Of a stretch of 64,000 nucleotides of DNA, positions 13,377-24,690 are shown piece after piece. Numbering within the stretch: position 1 is the first letter of the stretch; each line of letters opens with the position of its first letter. A program made the translations under genes and the position numbers. The stretch covers positions 46,759,449-46,823,448 of the forward strand of contig CM060951.1 in the NCBI GenBank assembly GCA_030765055.1, written 5' to 3'. The notes under the pieces are model-generated. The model saw only the letters and a list, made by a program, of their open reading frames with translations, was not told where the DNA came from and made no database searches. This stretch comes from Mantis religiosa (lineage: Eukaryota; Arthropoda; Insecta; Mantodea; Mantidae).

Positions 13377-13475
13377 ATCCGAGCGAGGTGGCTCATTCAA
13401 TAGCAGAGTCAGTAAGAGTTTGTGGACCGCATTTGGAACGTCCCGGTTAAAAATCCCCTGGATTTTTAGCAAACC
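13377..13475 (+). mobile_element. SINE family D, diverged head fragment
   Basis: CCGAGCGAGGTGGCTCA at its start, then a GACCGCATTTGGAACG segment, a decayed B box (CCCGGTTAAAAATCCC) and CCCTGGATTTTTAG align in order with the minus-strand SINE-D at 28450-28645. The B box has lost its consensus, so this is an old copy. Confidence 0.6.
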
Positions 13476-13638
13476 CCTGGAGCAAGCAAACATCGGACTG
13501 GATATTTAAGGCCACAATCCAAATTTCCTCTTAAGTATAAAGCTGTATAACGAAATATATATGGAAATAAAGAATGGTATGCATTCGAACTACAATTACT
13601 GAAAGGAGGCAGGCTGGATGGCACCCTAATGCTATTTG

Positions 13639-13723
13639 TTTGGCACGTGTATAAGCAGAGATATAGTTGCTATGCACAGAGATACAGTTGCTATGCTCGA
13701 GGACTGTGTAGACACGTGCCAAA
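13639..13723. repeat. 12-bp inverted repeat enclosing 21-bp tandem units
   Basis: TTTGGCACGTGT at 13639-13650 is perfectly inverted at 13712-13723. Between them lie two near-identical 21-bp units built on AGAGATAYAGTTGCTATGC. A third degenerate unit (AGAGACACAGTTGCTTTGC) lies just outside at about 13748. Confidence 0.75.
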
Positions 13724-14894
13724 GCTGCCATCTGCTCTTCGCGGAAACAGAGACACAGTTGCTTTGCACATGCCTCTTTGCACATTCACGAAGATGGCAT
13801 AGAACAGGAATGAGACCTAGAAAGCTAATTGTCCGTCACACACAGTCCAGAAGATATCACCAAATAGTTCTGTCGCAATACAACTACACAGATAAATAGA
13901 GGACAAAATTATATAAAATAAATTTTACTGCATTCTAATTTCCACTTATTAAATCATTTTGTACAGAGAAAAAATAAACAATTATTTTGCTTACGTACTA
14001 TAGATGGCACTTTGCTTCGCTAGTATATTTTGATACATTCTGTGTGGAATACCCGTGATATATAAAATCTTTACAATGTTATATGCTTTCAGAAAGGAAG
14101 CCTTATTGCTCACAGCTATTTTATGTAGATAGTATGAAAACGGAATTCCTACTAAAAGTATTTATCATGCAATTCGATGAACAACAGACAGACGTTCATT
14201 GTCTGTGCGACAAACAGATGCCTTACAATAGCAATGCAGCCAACATAAACCCGAGAATAAAAGCTGAGTCGCAACGCTGAAATTGTGTAGCTAACTTGAT
14301 AGCCCATATATTACATTTTATTCTCCTTTGTGCACTCGACGTTGTATTTGTCTGCATTATCTTCCACTATTTTACGCTTTGGTTTCCTCTTTTCCTTTAT
14401 GTTTCTCTTTAGCGCGGCGACCTATACAAACTGTCCGGAAAACGTAGTTGGAACAGCAAAGATCTTACATTTACTACGGTGTGATTATTACAGTTTATTG
14501 CCTGTGCGCAAATTATAAAAATGCAATAACAAAATAAGACGGGCACAGTGATTGATAAGACCGTTTAAAAACAATCACAAAATTATTATTTAGTTAGAAA
14601 ACAAACACGAAAGAAGATCCCATCCATGCATTCAAACTGTTATGAAATGCGAAATGTTAACAACTGCCTACGCTCAGAGTGTTAAACACATGTGGAAACA
14701 TCTTGATTTGTGTACGCAAGAACATGGTAATTGCTTTTCGAAGAACGTATGTCCTCTGTAAACTACTTAACATTCTGCATATGTATCGCAATACAAACGG
14801 TAAAAAGAAACGTTTGTCGGGTTCAACAGACTATTCGCTATTTAGAACATGAAACAGAAGAAAAAACCTAGTGGCATGCACGACCCAACGTATA
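13724..14894. other. AT-rich non-coding stretch
   Basis: No gene or repeat beyond the third degenerate 21-bp unit near 13748. Short ORFs (60-65 codons) lack motifs. Confidence 0.45.
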
Positions 14895-16317
14895 TTATTA
14901 TGCATTTCAAGTCGGAAGAGTTCTGGATGTCGTATCACACTCAGCGTTGCCAGCTTGTTACCCCACTCCTTTTATATTTCCCTCTCTCTCGCACATGCAT
15001 ACAACATGCACGTCTGCTTGGTGCAGACGTAAGGGTAAGCAAATTATATTTTACAAACTTTTACAATGATGCAGTTGCCAAAATCAAAATTGGAAAAAGC
15101 ATTTTCGCAAATTATTTATATTTTTAAATACTATAACTATAATTACAGTTTATGAATTACCTGTTTTCTAATCCAATGGCACTGCCAATGGCTCATCCAT
15201 ATCGCTGTCAATGTCACTTCCGTTAAGAGACAATTCGTCATTGTCACTGTCTTCATCGTCTGAGTCTTGCAAATTTATGATTATAGGTTCCAAAATCTCG
15301 TCATGTGCTATTTCTTTCTTAAAATTGTCTTCTTGAAGGTTTTCTGCATGCCTTACGCAGTTTTCCCGGTCCTGTTGTGTTACCTTGTCAATTTCTTCGT
15401 GAACAAGTCGTTCAACGTCCGCCAGTTTAAAAGTATTATTTGTGTTTGCAACCCCCCTGATTATTTGAGCCCACACCAACTCAATTGGATTATATTGGCA
15501 GTGGTAAGGTGGGAGGCGTACTGAAGTATATTGATCTACTGAATGATATTGATCTGAACTCTCCAGAGTAAACAAACACTTCTTAACCAGCATTCATTCA
15601 TAAACATAAGCACACAGCATTCCACAGGCTAACAAGAAATGTAGTGTTTGCTGTTTCTCGAATTTGACACCTTGACTTATTCACAGTAATTCTTTTATCA
15701 CGTCATGTCAGTAGTTTAAGTTTCAATTTTAAGTAATGAAAAGAATATGTACATACATACACACCATCCACTTTGAATTCTCTAGAGTAAATAGAGATTA
15801 CGAACCATTCATAAACAAAGATATAATGTGACCAGACAGGTTCTGCCAGGGCAGCAGGAAATTTATTGTTTCCTCTCGCTCGAATTAGCTTATTCAAAGT
15901 AATTCTTTTATGACGTCATGTCAAACATTTACGTTTCAGTTCTGACTAATTACAAATATACGTACACGCATACATGCCAACAAATAATGATATGCATTAC
16001 AATGCTTACGTCGCGATTTGTTATAATACAGGTAATAGTGGTTTACTTATTTGTATTAGAAGAACTACTTAAGCAAAAAGTATGGGGTTTTCATGGTTAT
16101 GTTAGATATATTACTCTCTACTTTCCACATTGTTCAGCTTCGGCAAAATCTGAATTTTTGTCTTAGCGCGGATAGTATTTCATACAGATTGATTAGGTTG
16201 GCGCATCTCACACACCACTTAGCGGGAATGCAATACCACAACACCGCAGGACACTGATTGGTTGCTCGTCTAGTAGTGCTCAAGGACAAACACCTTCCCA
16301 TTTGAAACACATAATAG
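14895..16317 (-). mobile_element. TIR DNA transposon of Tc1/mariner-like type, copy 1
   Basis: The right end (16293-16317) carries ACACATAATAG next to a TA. The left end (14895-14918) is its imperfect inverse (TTATTATG...GGAAG), also next to a TA, as expected for TA target duplication. The interior holds a minus-strand DDE-transposase C-terminal ORF (15168-15593). A relative in the opposite orientation lies at 37711-38852 and shares both subterminal regions. At 1.4 kb with only the end of a transposase, it is an internally deleted, non-autonomous copy. Confidence 0.82.
15168..15593 (-). pseudogene. DDE-transposase C-terminal fragment with acidic tail
   Basis: A 141-codon ORF whose residues about 26-50 include VRLPPYHCQYNPIELVWAQI. 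This is the hallmark 'LPPYHxxxNPIExxW' block of insect Tc1/mariner-like DDE transposases, in which the Glu of NPIEL is the third catalytic acidic residue. A helical stretch (FKLADVERLVHEEI) and a strongly acidic Asp/Glu/Ser tail follow. The first two catalytic aspartates and the DNA-binding domain are absent. The first 25 or so codons appear to be read-in from the deletion junction. It lies inside the TIR element 14895-16317, so it is the decayed end of that element's transposase and cannot be active. Confidence 0.8.
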
Positions 16318-18144
16318 TACTCCTACGTTTACAAGTCTCGCTAGACAAAGAAAACAAAACATAACTGAGTGATTGATAAAATGTGTGAAATTTAAAACAG
16401 GTAACGGTTACTTCAAAATGATATGTGCTCCATAAACACGGAAAAGAAACTATAATCAATGTTCTCATTCCAAGATAAATATTATTTGCAGTAATTTCAC
16501 TATAACAGTTCATTTATTGGAGAAAATTCAAAACTCTGGTACGTTTTTATTGGCCATCCTACGATTAAAAGAAAACATATCAAGATTAAAAGAATTATAC
16601 AGCAATTAACCTACAAAAAGATGATCGAACTGCCGCTGTCATGTTCTCCTTTGAATCTCTTTGTTTTCTTTGGTGTCGGGCTGTTCTGGTGAAGCTGGCT
16701 TTGAATATGTATGAGGAAAACAAATGGCGACTGAAAGCAAATTAGCAAATGTTAGGAAGGTAATAAACACAGAAATGCTACGGAGGTGAGAACACAGACC
16801 AATGTTGGGGAAGTGATGGAAACGTGAGTTAAGCAGCTGGAATGGTGAAACAAGTCCTTCCGCAGAGTTTTATGTTTAAGTGGTAACACGTATAAGAGTA
16901 AGGCACTAATGAAAATTAAATTACCATTTTTACATTAAAACAAACATAATTAGTTTACCTTTTGATGTAAGTAACAAAACAGTAACAATAAATATGTGTT
17001 ATTTCAACTAAACCAAATAGTGCAAAGTTCAATTTGGATATTCTGAAACAGAAATGGCAAACAAAATATTCCCTTCATATTTTATGGTATTTTCCTTGTT
17101 AATATTATTAACTATTGAAAGATTATCCGTAACATCATTCTTTGTATACAAATCATGGCACTCAAGGCATCGCGTATAATCCAGGAATATGAGACCATAT
17201 AACAATTTACAGCGACCAAATGGATAACCTCTTAAAAAGCGATTTCACCTCAAATGTAGTGTAAATTATACGAAGGGCTAATTCACGATTTCTCAGGACA
17301 TAGGCTAATAGCACTGCTCTACTGGATGAGCAAAACATGTATTTCTTCTTAGTAAAATAGCCTGAATAGGAATAAATGCATGTTAATTCAGAGAAATTCA
17401 AAATCAGCAAAGGGTACTTTGGGCTTTGAACGCTAATAAAATGAAAACGAAAAGTATAATGCTGTTTAGAATTATCTATGATGTGGTGTCACAACCTTTT
17501 CTAATAAAAACGTATGCTTTCATGTGTTAATATCTAAGTGTAAACAATCGTCTCATTGTGGATCAGCAGTGAAATTCAACTGAAGCTTGCTTTGAATTGC
17601 TTCTAACCTGAAATTGCTTTCAGTACATTCGTTGAGTAATAAATAAACATTTTCATCAGAGAAGACAAGTGATATTTCAGTTTTAGTGTTGTTTACACAG
17701 TCCTTTATTCTGAGCAAGATAGCAGATTAGCATCAAGGATGTTTCGACAAGAAATTTGTCTCTCCCTTCGGAAGACAAATGAGAAACGTGGGCGGGTCAG
17801 CTTTTGCGTGCGTTCGCCCATCTGTCTGTCTGTCCATCTTACAGTTGCGTGCTGCTCTTGGATCGATCAAGTGTGCGCTCCAGCCTCGGATCCTTCTGAC
17901 AGACATCGCCAAGAAGAAAAAGAAAAAAAAAAAGACGAAATGAGGATTTTCAGAAGTTCCTACGATGAAGCAAACCTGAGGTTTTCATATAATTGCAATC
18001 AGGATATTAAACAGTTGAACCATGATAATATCGTAAATATCTATTCTTGTCTGTGCCATAATATCTAGCAGATAAGGTTTCTACCAAAAAATTTAATATC
18101 GCGATTTTAATGAAAATGATTACTCTGAGGCTCCTGAATAAAAT

Positions 18145-18150
<6 letters not shown>
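16318..18150. other. Non-coding stretch
   Basis: AT-rich with no supported gene. Around 17810-17940 there is a TCTGTC-type simple stretch and an A-rich AAGAAAAAG run, which give a spurious 109-codon ORF. Confidence 0.45.
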
Positions 18151-18235
<85 letters not shown>

Positions 18236-18278
18236 ACGTGTGTGTGCGTGTGTGTGTGTGTGTGTGTGTTTGTGTGTA
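18151..18278. repeat. Compound microsatellite (TG)n-(GA)n-(GT)n
   Basis: About 26 TG units, then 15 GA units, then an interrupted GT tract to 18278, with T-rich sequence after it. ORFs on both strands (poly Cys-Val, poly Thr-His) are artefacts. Confidence 0.96.
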
Positions 18279-18339
18279 TATTCGTGTTTCTTTTCTTTTC
18301 TTTCTTTTTTTTTTTTTTGTTTTGTTTTTGTTTTTTAAT

Positions 18340-18501
18340 TTACGTCCTCCAACGTTATGTCATATCGGACGATAAATGTAATGGGTGAAACAATGATCAA
18401 ATGAGCCCAGGGTCCATGGAGCTTAGAGTTAACCGACATCCGTCTTTTTAGGATAAGGGAAAACCCCAGGAAAACCTTATCCAGGTAACTCACCTTGACA
18501 G
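18340..18501 (-). mobile_element. SINE family C, 5'-truncated copy
   Basis: On the minus strand it runs from the family's GTTACCTGGATAAGG motif through a 'GGGGTTTTCCC'-type block (one base altered here) to the ACGTTGGAGGACGTAAATT end, with a T-rich (A-tail) stretch to its left. The tRNA-like head is missing. A GT microsatellite begins where it should be. Confidence 0.85.
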
Positions 18502-18504
18502 GTG

Positions 18505-18546
18505 TGTATGTGTGTGAGTGTGGGCGTGTGTGTATGTGTCTGTGTC

Positions 18547-18627
<81 letters not shown>
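18505..18627. repeat. (GT)n-rich microsatellite
   Basis: An imperfect GT/CT stretch becomes pure GT from about 18551. It abuts the truncated SINE-C. Confidence 0.95.
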
Positions 18628-18634
<7 letters not shown>

Positions 18635-20707
18635 CAACTAACAGCAAAAGGTCGGTTAAATACCAAAAGTGGTAAGTTCAACGTATCATCCGAGGATAGA
18701 AACAGAAGATTTTAAGAAATTGCCCCCTCACAAACTGCCTTTTACATGGAAAAAACTTAGTACCTTAATTTTCTCAAAAGGGCTAAAACATATCGGATAA
18801 AATACCACATGTTTAATGTATTTGCATGAAAATAAAATGTAAATAAATTACAATAAATGGTAATCACCCAAGAAGTTCAATTCATTTTGAATTACTTCTG
18901 TGTATTTAGCAAACCGAAGATTTGGTCAAAATCTTAGCATTCCAAGGCTATAGATTCCGTTAAGGCATCAATTTATGTCAGAGAATACTAATCATACTTT
19001 GCAGTTATCATCATTTCCCTGATATTCTTTTTATTGATTTGAATTCTTGAGTACTTATTCTTTTTAAATTAGTAATTTCCTTTCTCTTTTTCTTTTTCTT
19101 ATTTTGGAACTCGGGGGCATGCAAAGAACATGACACGTCAAGAAGAATTCGTTTTTTAAAAATCTGTCCTTTGATCGAGTGTATTTTATAAAAATTGGTA
19201 AAATCATATAGGAAATTCATAGGATTAACAAGAAGTGGAGAATTATTTTTATAGCTGTTCTGTTTTTGAATGTTTAATACTCGTGTCAGATAAAAATGAC
19301 AAGTATTTGCCAAGAGCTATCCATCACTGGCAAAGTGTGTTTGAAACACCTGCTTCGAGATTTTCCTCAATTATTATTACATATTTAATATCGTTACTAA
19401 CATCATTATTTATTTATTTGACAAAATACATTATGTTATGCAGAACATTTTCCTGTTTATTAATGAACTGACATAAACCTTTGGTGCGAGGTGTTATAAA
19501 CTCTTGACACGTGACATTTCAATTGCTTGCGCGTTTCTTGCTTGTTGCATTGGAGAAAGCCACAGAATAACAACAAATTACGTATTTTATAGTATGCCAC
19601 ACGGATCTTCTTTGGTGATCTTTAATAACACTTTAGAAGGCTTATGACTAAGTGAATACAATGTGTGCTGTAATTTTAAATCACAAAGGTAAAGTGGACA
19701 AAGTAGGAGCTCATACAATAGGAGTCATAACTTTGGCAATTAAACTATGTTTTCACGACACTTTATGACCGAATTAAAGCGCAGTTGAATTTAAATTTAA
19801 AAATATAACAATAAGGAAACAAATCCAACGGTAAATTTAATATTATTTTGGTAAAATAAATTGAATAAAATTATAAACCCAGATTTTTTTTCTCTCTCTC
19901 AATTTCATATGGAACAAATACCCTTTCACTCTGAAGCAGCATAGGTTGAAAAGTCCGGAATTTTTTGGAAAAAATGAAATCACTTTATTAATACCAAATT
20001 TATGCTTCATTTTCACCAACAAAATTTTCCTGTACTTTTAAGAATAAATAAAAGAAAAATCTTAAGCCCAGATAAAATTTATACCCTTACTTCACTAGAT
20101 AAAACTTCATTGTCCACCCGAATTTGTTTAATTGTCTAAAGAAGACATTTAAAGAAGATACGTCACTTTGACAGAAGTTATTACAATATGTATGAATTCT
20201 CATTCGTTCACAAATAGCTAAAACTAATATTTTATAAGAGCAAATCCCAATTAAATCGTTCATAGATTATACCACACTAACGAGCAAAATAGTGAACGAC
20301 GTAGAAAAACCATGTCGACTAACATTACTTACATTAAGTATTTTTTACTCAAATTGCATGTGCCGTAACGAGTTCTAGGCCTGTTAAAGTAGAGCAAATG
20401 ATCAGGCTATTAAAATGCTTTGGCGCACCTATATGTCGGTTAGTTGAGATGACTGTGGAGTGCCTCAGCAACCCCAGATGGACCTTCAATGAAGAAAGTT
20501 CGCTCATGGTCTGCATAAGCATATATCTTCATCTTTCTTTTCAGCAATAACCAACAATAATACAGAACGGTTAAAGTAAGCTACTTAACCGTCTTTGGTT
20601 AATATTAGCGATAAATCCAACTGTTGGAACAGTTCACGAGTGAACCACATCTAGAGTAATTAGAATCCACGTCTATGTGTTTATTGGAAGGAATTTTTTT
20701 TTTCCAA
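18628..20707. other. AT-rich non-coding stretch
   Basis: No gene or repeat recognised. The few 60-100 codon ORFs have A/T-driven compositions. Confidence 0.5.
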
Positions 20708-20880
20708 TATACGTCTTGCATCTTTGTCATATCGAATGATGAATGAAATGGGCGAAATGATACTCAAACGAGGTACCCAAAATTAATTTTTCAGGATAAG
20801 AGTAGAAAAACCGAGATTCGAACTCAGGACCTCTTCAACGTGAGGCACACACGCTACCAACTATGCTATCGAGGAGGGCA
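20708..20880 (-). mobile_element. SINE family C, diverged copy with internal deletion
   Basis: It contains the family's GTCATATCGAATGATGAATG, AATGGGCGAAATGATACTC, a B box read as GATTCGAACTCAGGACCTC, and head remnants (CACGCTACCAACTATGC). About 60 bp are missing from the middle relative to 52960-53197. Confidence 0.82.
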
Positions 20881-23800
20881 GTGAAAGATTGCTAGGTTAT
20901 CAACATCAGCTTCGTAAGTTGCAGAACGATTATATATTACCTCCAGTACTGCAGATCCCTCTTTACCTCCAGAGCTGGGAAACACAGCGTCAGGCAGTAC
21001 TCTTGACCGGACTGGATTATAAATCATGTTATTGTTATTAATATACACAGCCAATTTTTTAACCAAGAGTGCATATCTTAACTACATTAAAAATCCAAGA
21101 AAAATACTAACAACATACAAAATGCAGAACGTGGTATATGAAAACAAGCTGTCCATGTCAGAGCTCAAAGGATCTTGAAAAATATTTAAAATTGTAAATA
21201 GGTATAATGTACATAGGCATAACTGAAGAGGCGAAAGATTAAACGGAAGATTTGGTCGACCAGGGGAAGTCGAACAAACATTTTAGCTTATACTTCTAAT
21301 AATTACTTTCTAGGCTTATGTAATCGATATTCATATTATTCGTCAATTTTATTTGTTACATATTAATAATTTAACATATACTATGGCAATCTAGCATGTT
21401 AGCAAACTTTTACTTTTAGTATTGTTGAATTTTGAATATTTCACACATAAAGAAAAATTTCCATTACTTATCCGAGGCTACTTGACAAGCTTTTGGTCTA
21501 TTTTTACTGATAAGCCATCACCATTAATCGCTCTTTTCAGTTGATAAGTTTCCTAAAGCCATTCCAAGTAGTAATTTTGTACTTAATGGTATATCTACGT
21601 ATTACTGGATTTCCCTACCGACCCTTAATATGCTAGATATAGCTCCCTTTATCGGTGTGGCAAAATCTCCCCTTTGAGAAGATAGGTACCTATGTGTGTA
21701 AAACACGTCCTTTAATTTGTTTATAGCCACCTGCCCCTCCGCATCAACAAATCTGATTTCAATTAGGGCTCCTCTTCAGCCTGAAGGACAATTTAATTTT
21801 CAGCAGAAGTGATAAAACGGACGCCACTAATTCCTGCTGCAAAGTTTCTAATTTCCTTTTTATTCCCCCTGACAAACCTGCGTGTAAGCTTTTGTATTGG
21901 ATTCTTTAACATCGACAAGCCAAGAGCACAGAGAATAACGATGTTTGTTTCCATTTGTACAGTTTGATTTGCTTCATTCTGCTCCCTTCTGGACAACATG
22001 GAGGTTTAAATTGCATTACATCGTGCTGGAATTTCCGATTACATCGCTTTAAAGAAGCTTTCACGAAAACACAATTAGATGTTTATAAGCAGTTTCTGCA
22101 GATTATCCTTTAAGCTGGTTGTTGAGTTACTTTCTCTACCACGCACATAGTTAAGCAGAGAAGGTAGGTACAATATCTCATCCACAAAAATGTGTAAAAA
22201 ATAACAAAGATGAAAAAGTCGAATAAATACCATGTATCTTCCAAAGATGGGACGCAAAAATCCCTCAAACGCAAACTACCCTTGAACTGAAACAGCTTCC
22301 GAAATTCTGGAATTTCTAAACAAAAGCTTGAACGACATTCATTAAAATATTTACATTTAAAAAAATTTACATACAAAAATTTTTATATTTAATTTTCTGG
22401 CAATGGCCTTTGTGGTTTGTAACCGCATAATCAGGCAGCGATTAGGAGGCGACGAATTAATCGAAATCAGATAATTAAAAAATGTGTCTATAATAATATG
22501 AAATTAGAATGGATAGAGTAATCATTAAAATAGCGATTGAATTAAAGAATAAGAAGGGAGAAATATAATTTAATATAACATATATACCAGCATCCGGGCA
22601 AGGAAGAGAAAATTTTCTTGTAAAAAATCAGTACACTTTGGAGAGACAGAAAGGGAGCACCGTTACCTTCTTTGTGCTAGAAAAAGTTCAATGTCTGGGA
22701 ACTATAGAATACTTCCAGCCAGGAATGTGTTGGGACATAAAGGGTTTCAAAATGCAGTTGAGCATCAACGCTAAACGGATTTACTTCGCTGATTTGATAA
22801 CGATGTATAGCGTTACAAACAACTCAGGGTAGGCGTCCCCCAACTCAGTGTGGGCTGAACGACAATGAGTTAGATGAGTTTTGCAAACCAATGCGAAAAT
22901 TCGAAATAAATGAGAAACCAATAATAGTGTAACATTTGAGAAGGGTGAGCTTGTTTGGTCATGTGATAAAGTTAGAGAGGGGATTAGAATAAGGTTCGTA
23001 CTAAATCGTGAATTAAGAAAGGTGATACTACGACCGGAAGGACGTGTTCATGCGCGTTAAGAAGAGAAGCGAAGATTTATAAGTCTGAAATGTAGGGAAG
23101 TTAAGAATAGCGCAACCATCGTAAGTAGAAGAAGCATTAGCAGTTTATTAGAGCAAAGTAGTCGCCGTATAAAGAAGAACTAGAAACCACGCGGAAGTAA
23201 CTTTAAACAAGTAATCCAGGGTTTCAAGTAAAATTAAATTTATGTTAGGAATTTTACTAACAGGTTGTCACGGATCCAAGTCGATAAGCAAACTTAGTAG
23301 GAAATAAATCAAATAATTCTGCAACAAACAAAGTGTTATTAATACGACTGAGTAGCCAACAAACACCAAAATCCATTTCCTACAACCATTCACCTGAAGA
23401 TAAGAGAACTCATAGCTCCAATTAGAACCCAATCAATTTAACACTGGTATGCGGGTTTGCCGCAGGTTGTGTTCATTAATAAGTGTTCATAAGTGTGTAT
23501 GAAGTGGTAAAAGTTAGGCGATGGTTGAAGAAGCACTACATACGAAAATCTGTTTAAAAGTTTTTTTTCAATTCTTTTTTTATTTTTTTGGCGTGGGTAA
23601 TAAGCCACTAAGTGGTGTAACTAATCGTAAGAATTTTTCAATGCTTTCTTTAAAAGTCCTATCAATATTCTGCTGTTTCTATGACATGGAAAGATAACAG
23701 GACAGATAGGACCCAATTGTTAAACATCTCAGTAAGGCTATTACCTCTGTACCTATACCGAAATGTAATATGACTATTTCTGCAAAGGATTAACTCCATT

Positions 23801-24415
23801 AAAATTAAGTAGATATAAAGGTAAACCTCCATAAGAATAATTTTATATCCACAAATAAGTTATACAATATAAAGAAAGTAATATGAATATGACAGTTCTT
23901 GTCTTGAAGCAATTTTCAAGAACATGCAATGCAGCATTCCCAAGTGTCAATTTTACTCCATATGTAATAAACCTTCAGTCTTGCTTCGGCAAACAATAAA
24001 AACAAAGAATGATTTTCACACAATATTGCAGACTTTCTTCATTCTCAGGAGAAGAGAAAACTATTCCTAGACGTCATGCCTTCAGAAAGGGACAATCCGA
24101 AAAATAAAAATATATTTTAATGATTTTTGACAGTTTATTTTTAACTCTTGAGCTAAAACTGAATTTATGTATACTTCTTGACAGTTGGTTTTGTGGGAAA
24201 CTGTTGTGGCCAAGGAATGCTTAAACAACTGGCTACAAAAACAATAGGTAAATGAATCGATGGTAAATCAATTTTCATATTGTTCTGCGGCTGCCAGAGT
24301 TGAGCATACATTGTTAGAAGGAGGAGACACTCGAAAAAGTTACTTCAGCTGACAATGCACATTGGTCTTTCTGAATTGTGCGAGCCTGATACACAGAAAT
24401 CTTTGTACAACATGG
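20881..24415. other. AT-rich stretch with one weak LINE-like segment
   Basis: No supported gene. Around 22937-22990 (+) a frame gives RRVSLFGHVIKLERGLE before a stop, reminiscent of the 'LRWFGHVxRM' motif at many LINE ORF2 C-termini. The match is short and unconfirmed. A 68-codon minus ORF (21793-21999) is unremarkable. Confidence 0.35.
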
Positions 24416-24690
24416 CAACGCATTGAGGTAATTATAATGTGTAGTGTTTAACGCCCGCTTTTACTACATACGGCACCGCAGGCGGTGACACTGATGATGC
24501 ATAAGATGAAGATGGAGCACCGGTGGAATGAGATGGCGGCGGAAACCGGAGGTCCCGGAGAAAACCCGCCCCAACGCCATGTTGTCCACCACAAATCTCA
24601 CTTTGCGGTCGCCTGGGATCGAACCCGGGCGGCCTTGGTGAGAGCCAAGCGGTCTAACCACTGAGCCACGGCGTGGCCAACGCATTGAGG
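24416..24690 (-). mobile_element. SINE family B, copy 2, with perfect 13-bp TSDs
   Basis: The body (24429-24677) is flanked by CAACGCATTGAGG at 24416-24428 and 24678-24690. On the minus strand the tRNA-Glu-like head (A box GTGGCTCAGTGG, B box GGGTTCGATCCC) and body closely match 7492-7739. Both copies are little diverged, so family B was active fairly recently. Confidence 0.94.

Noticed and set aside
18007..18681. Cys-Val and Thr-His repeat ORFs up to 100 codons
   Set aside because: Translations of GT/GA microsatellites.
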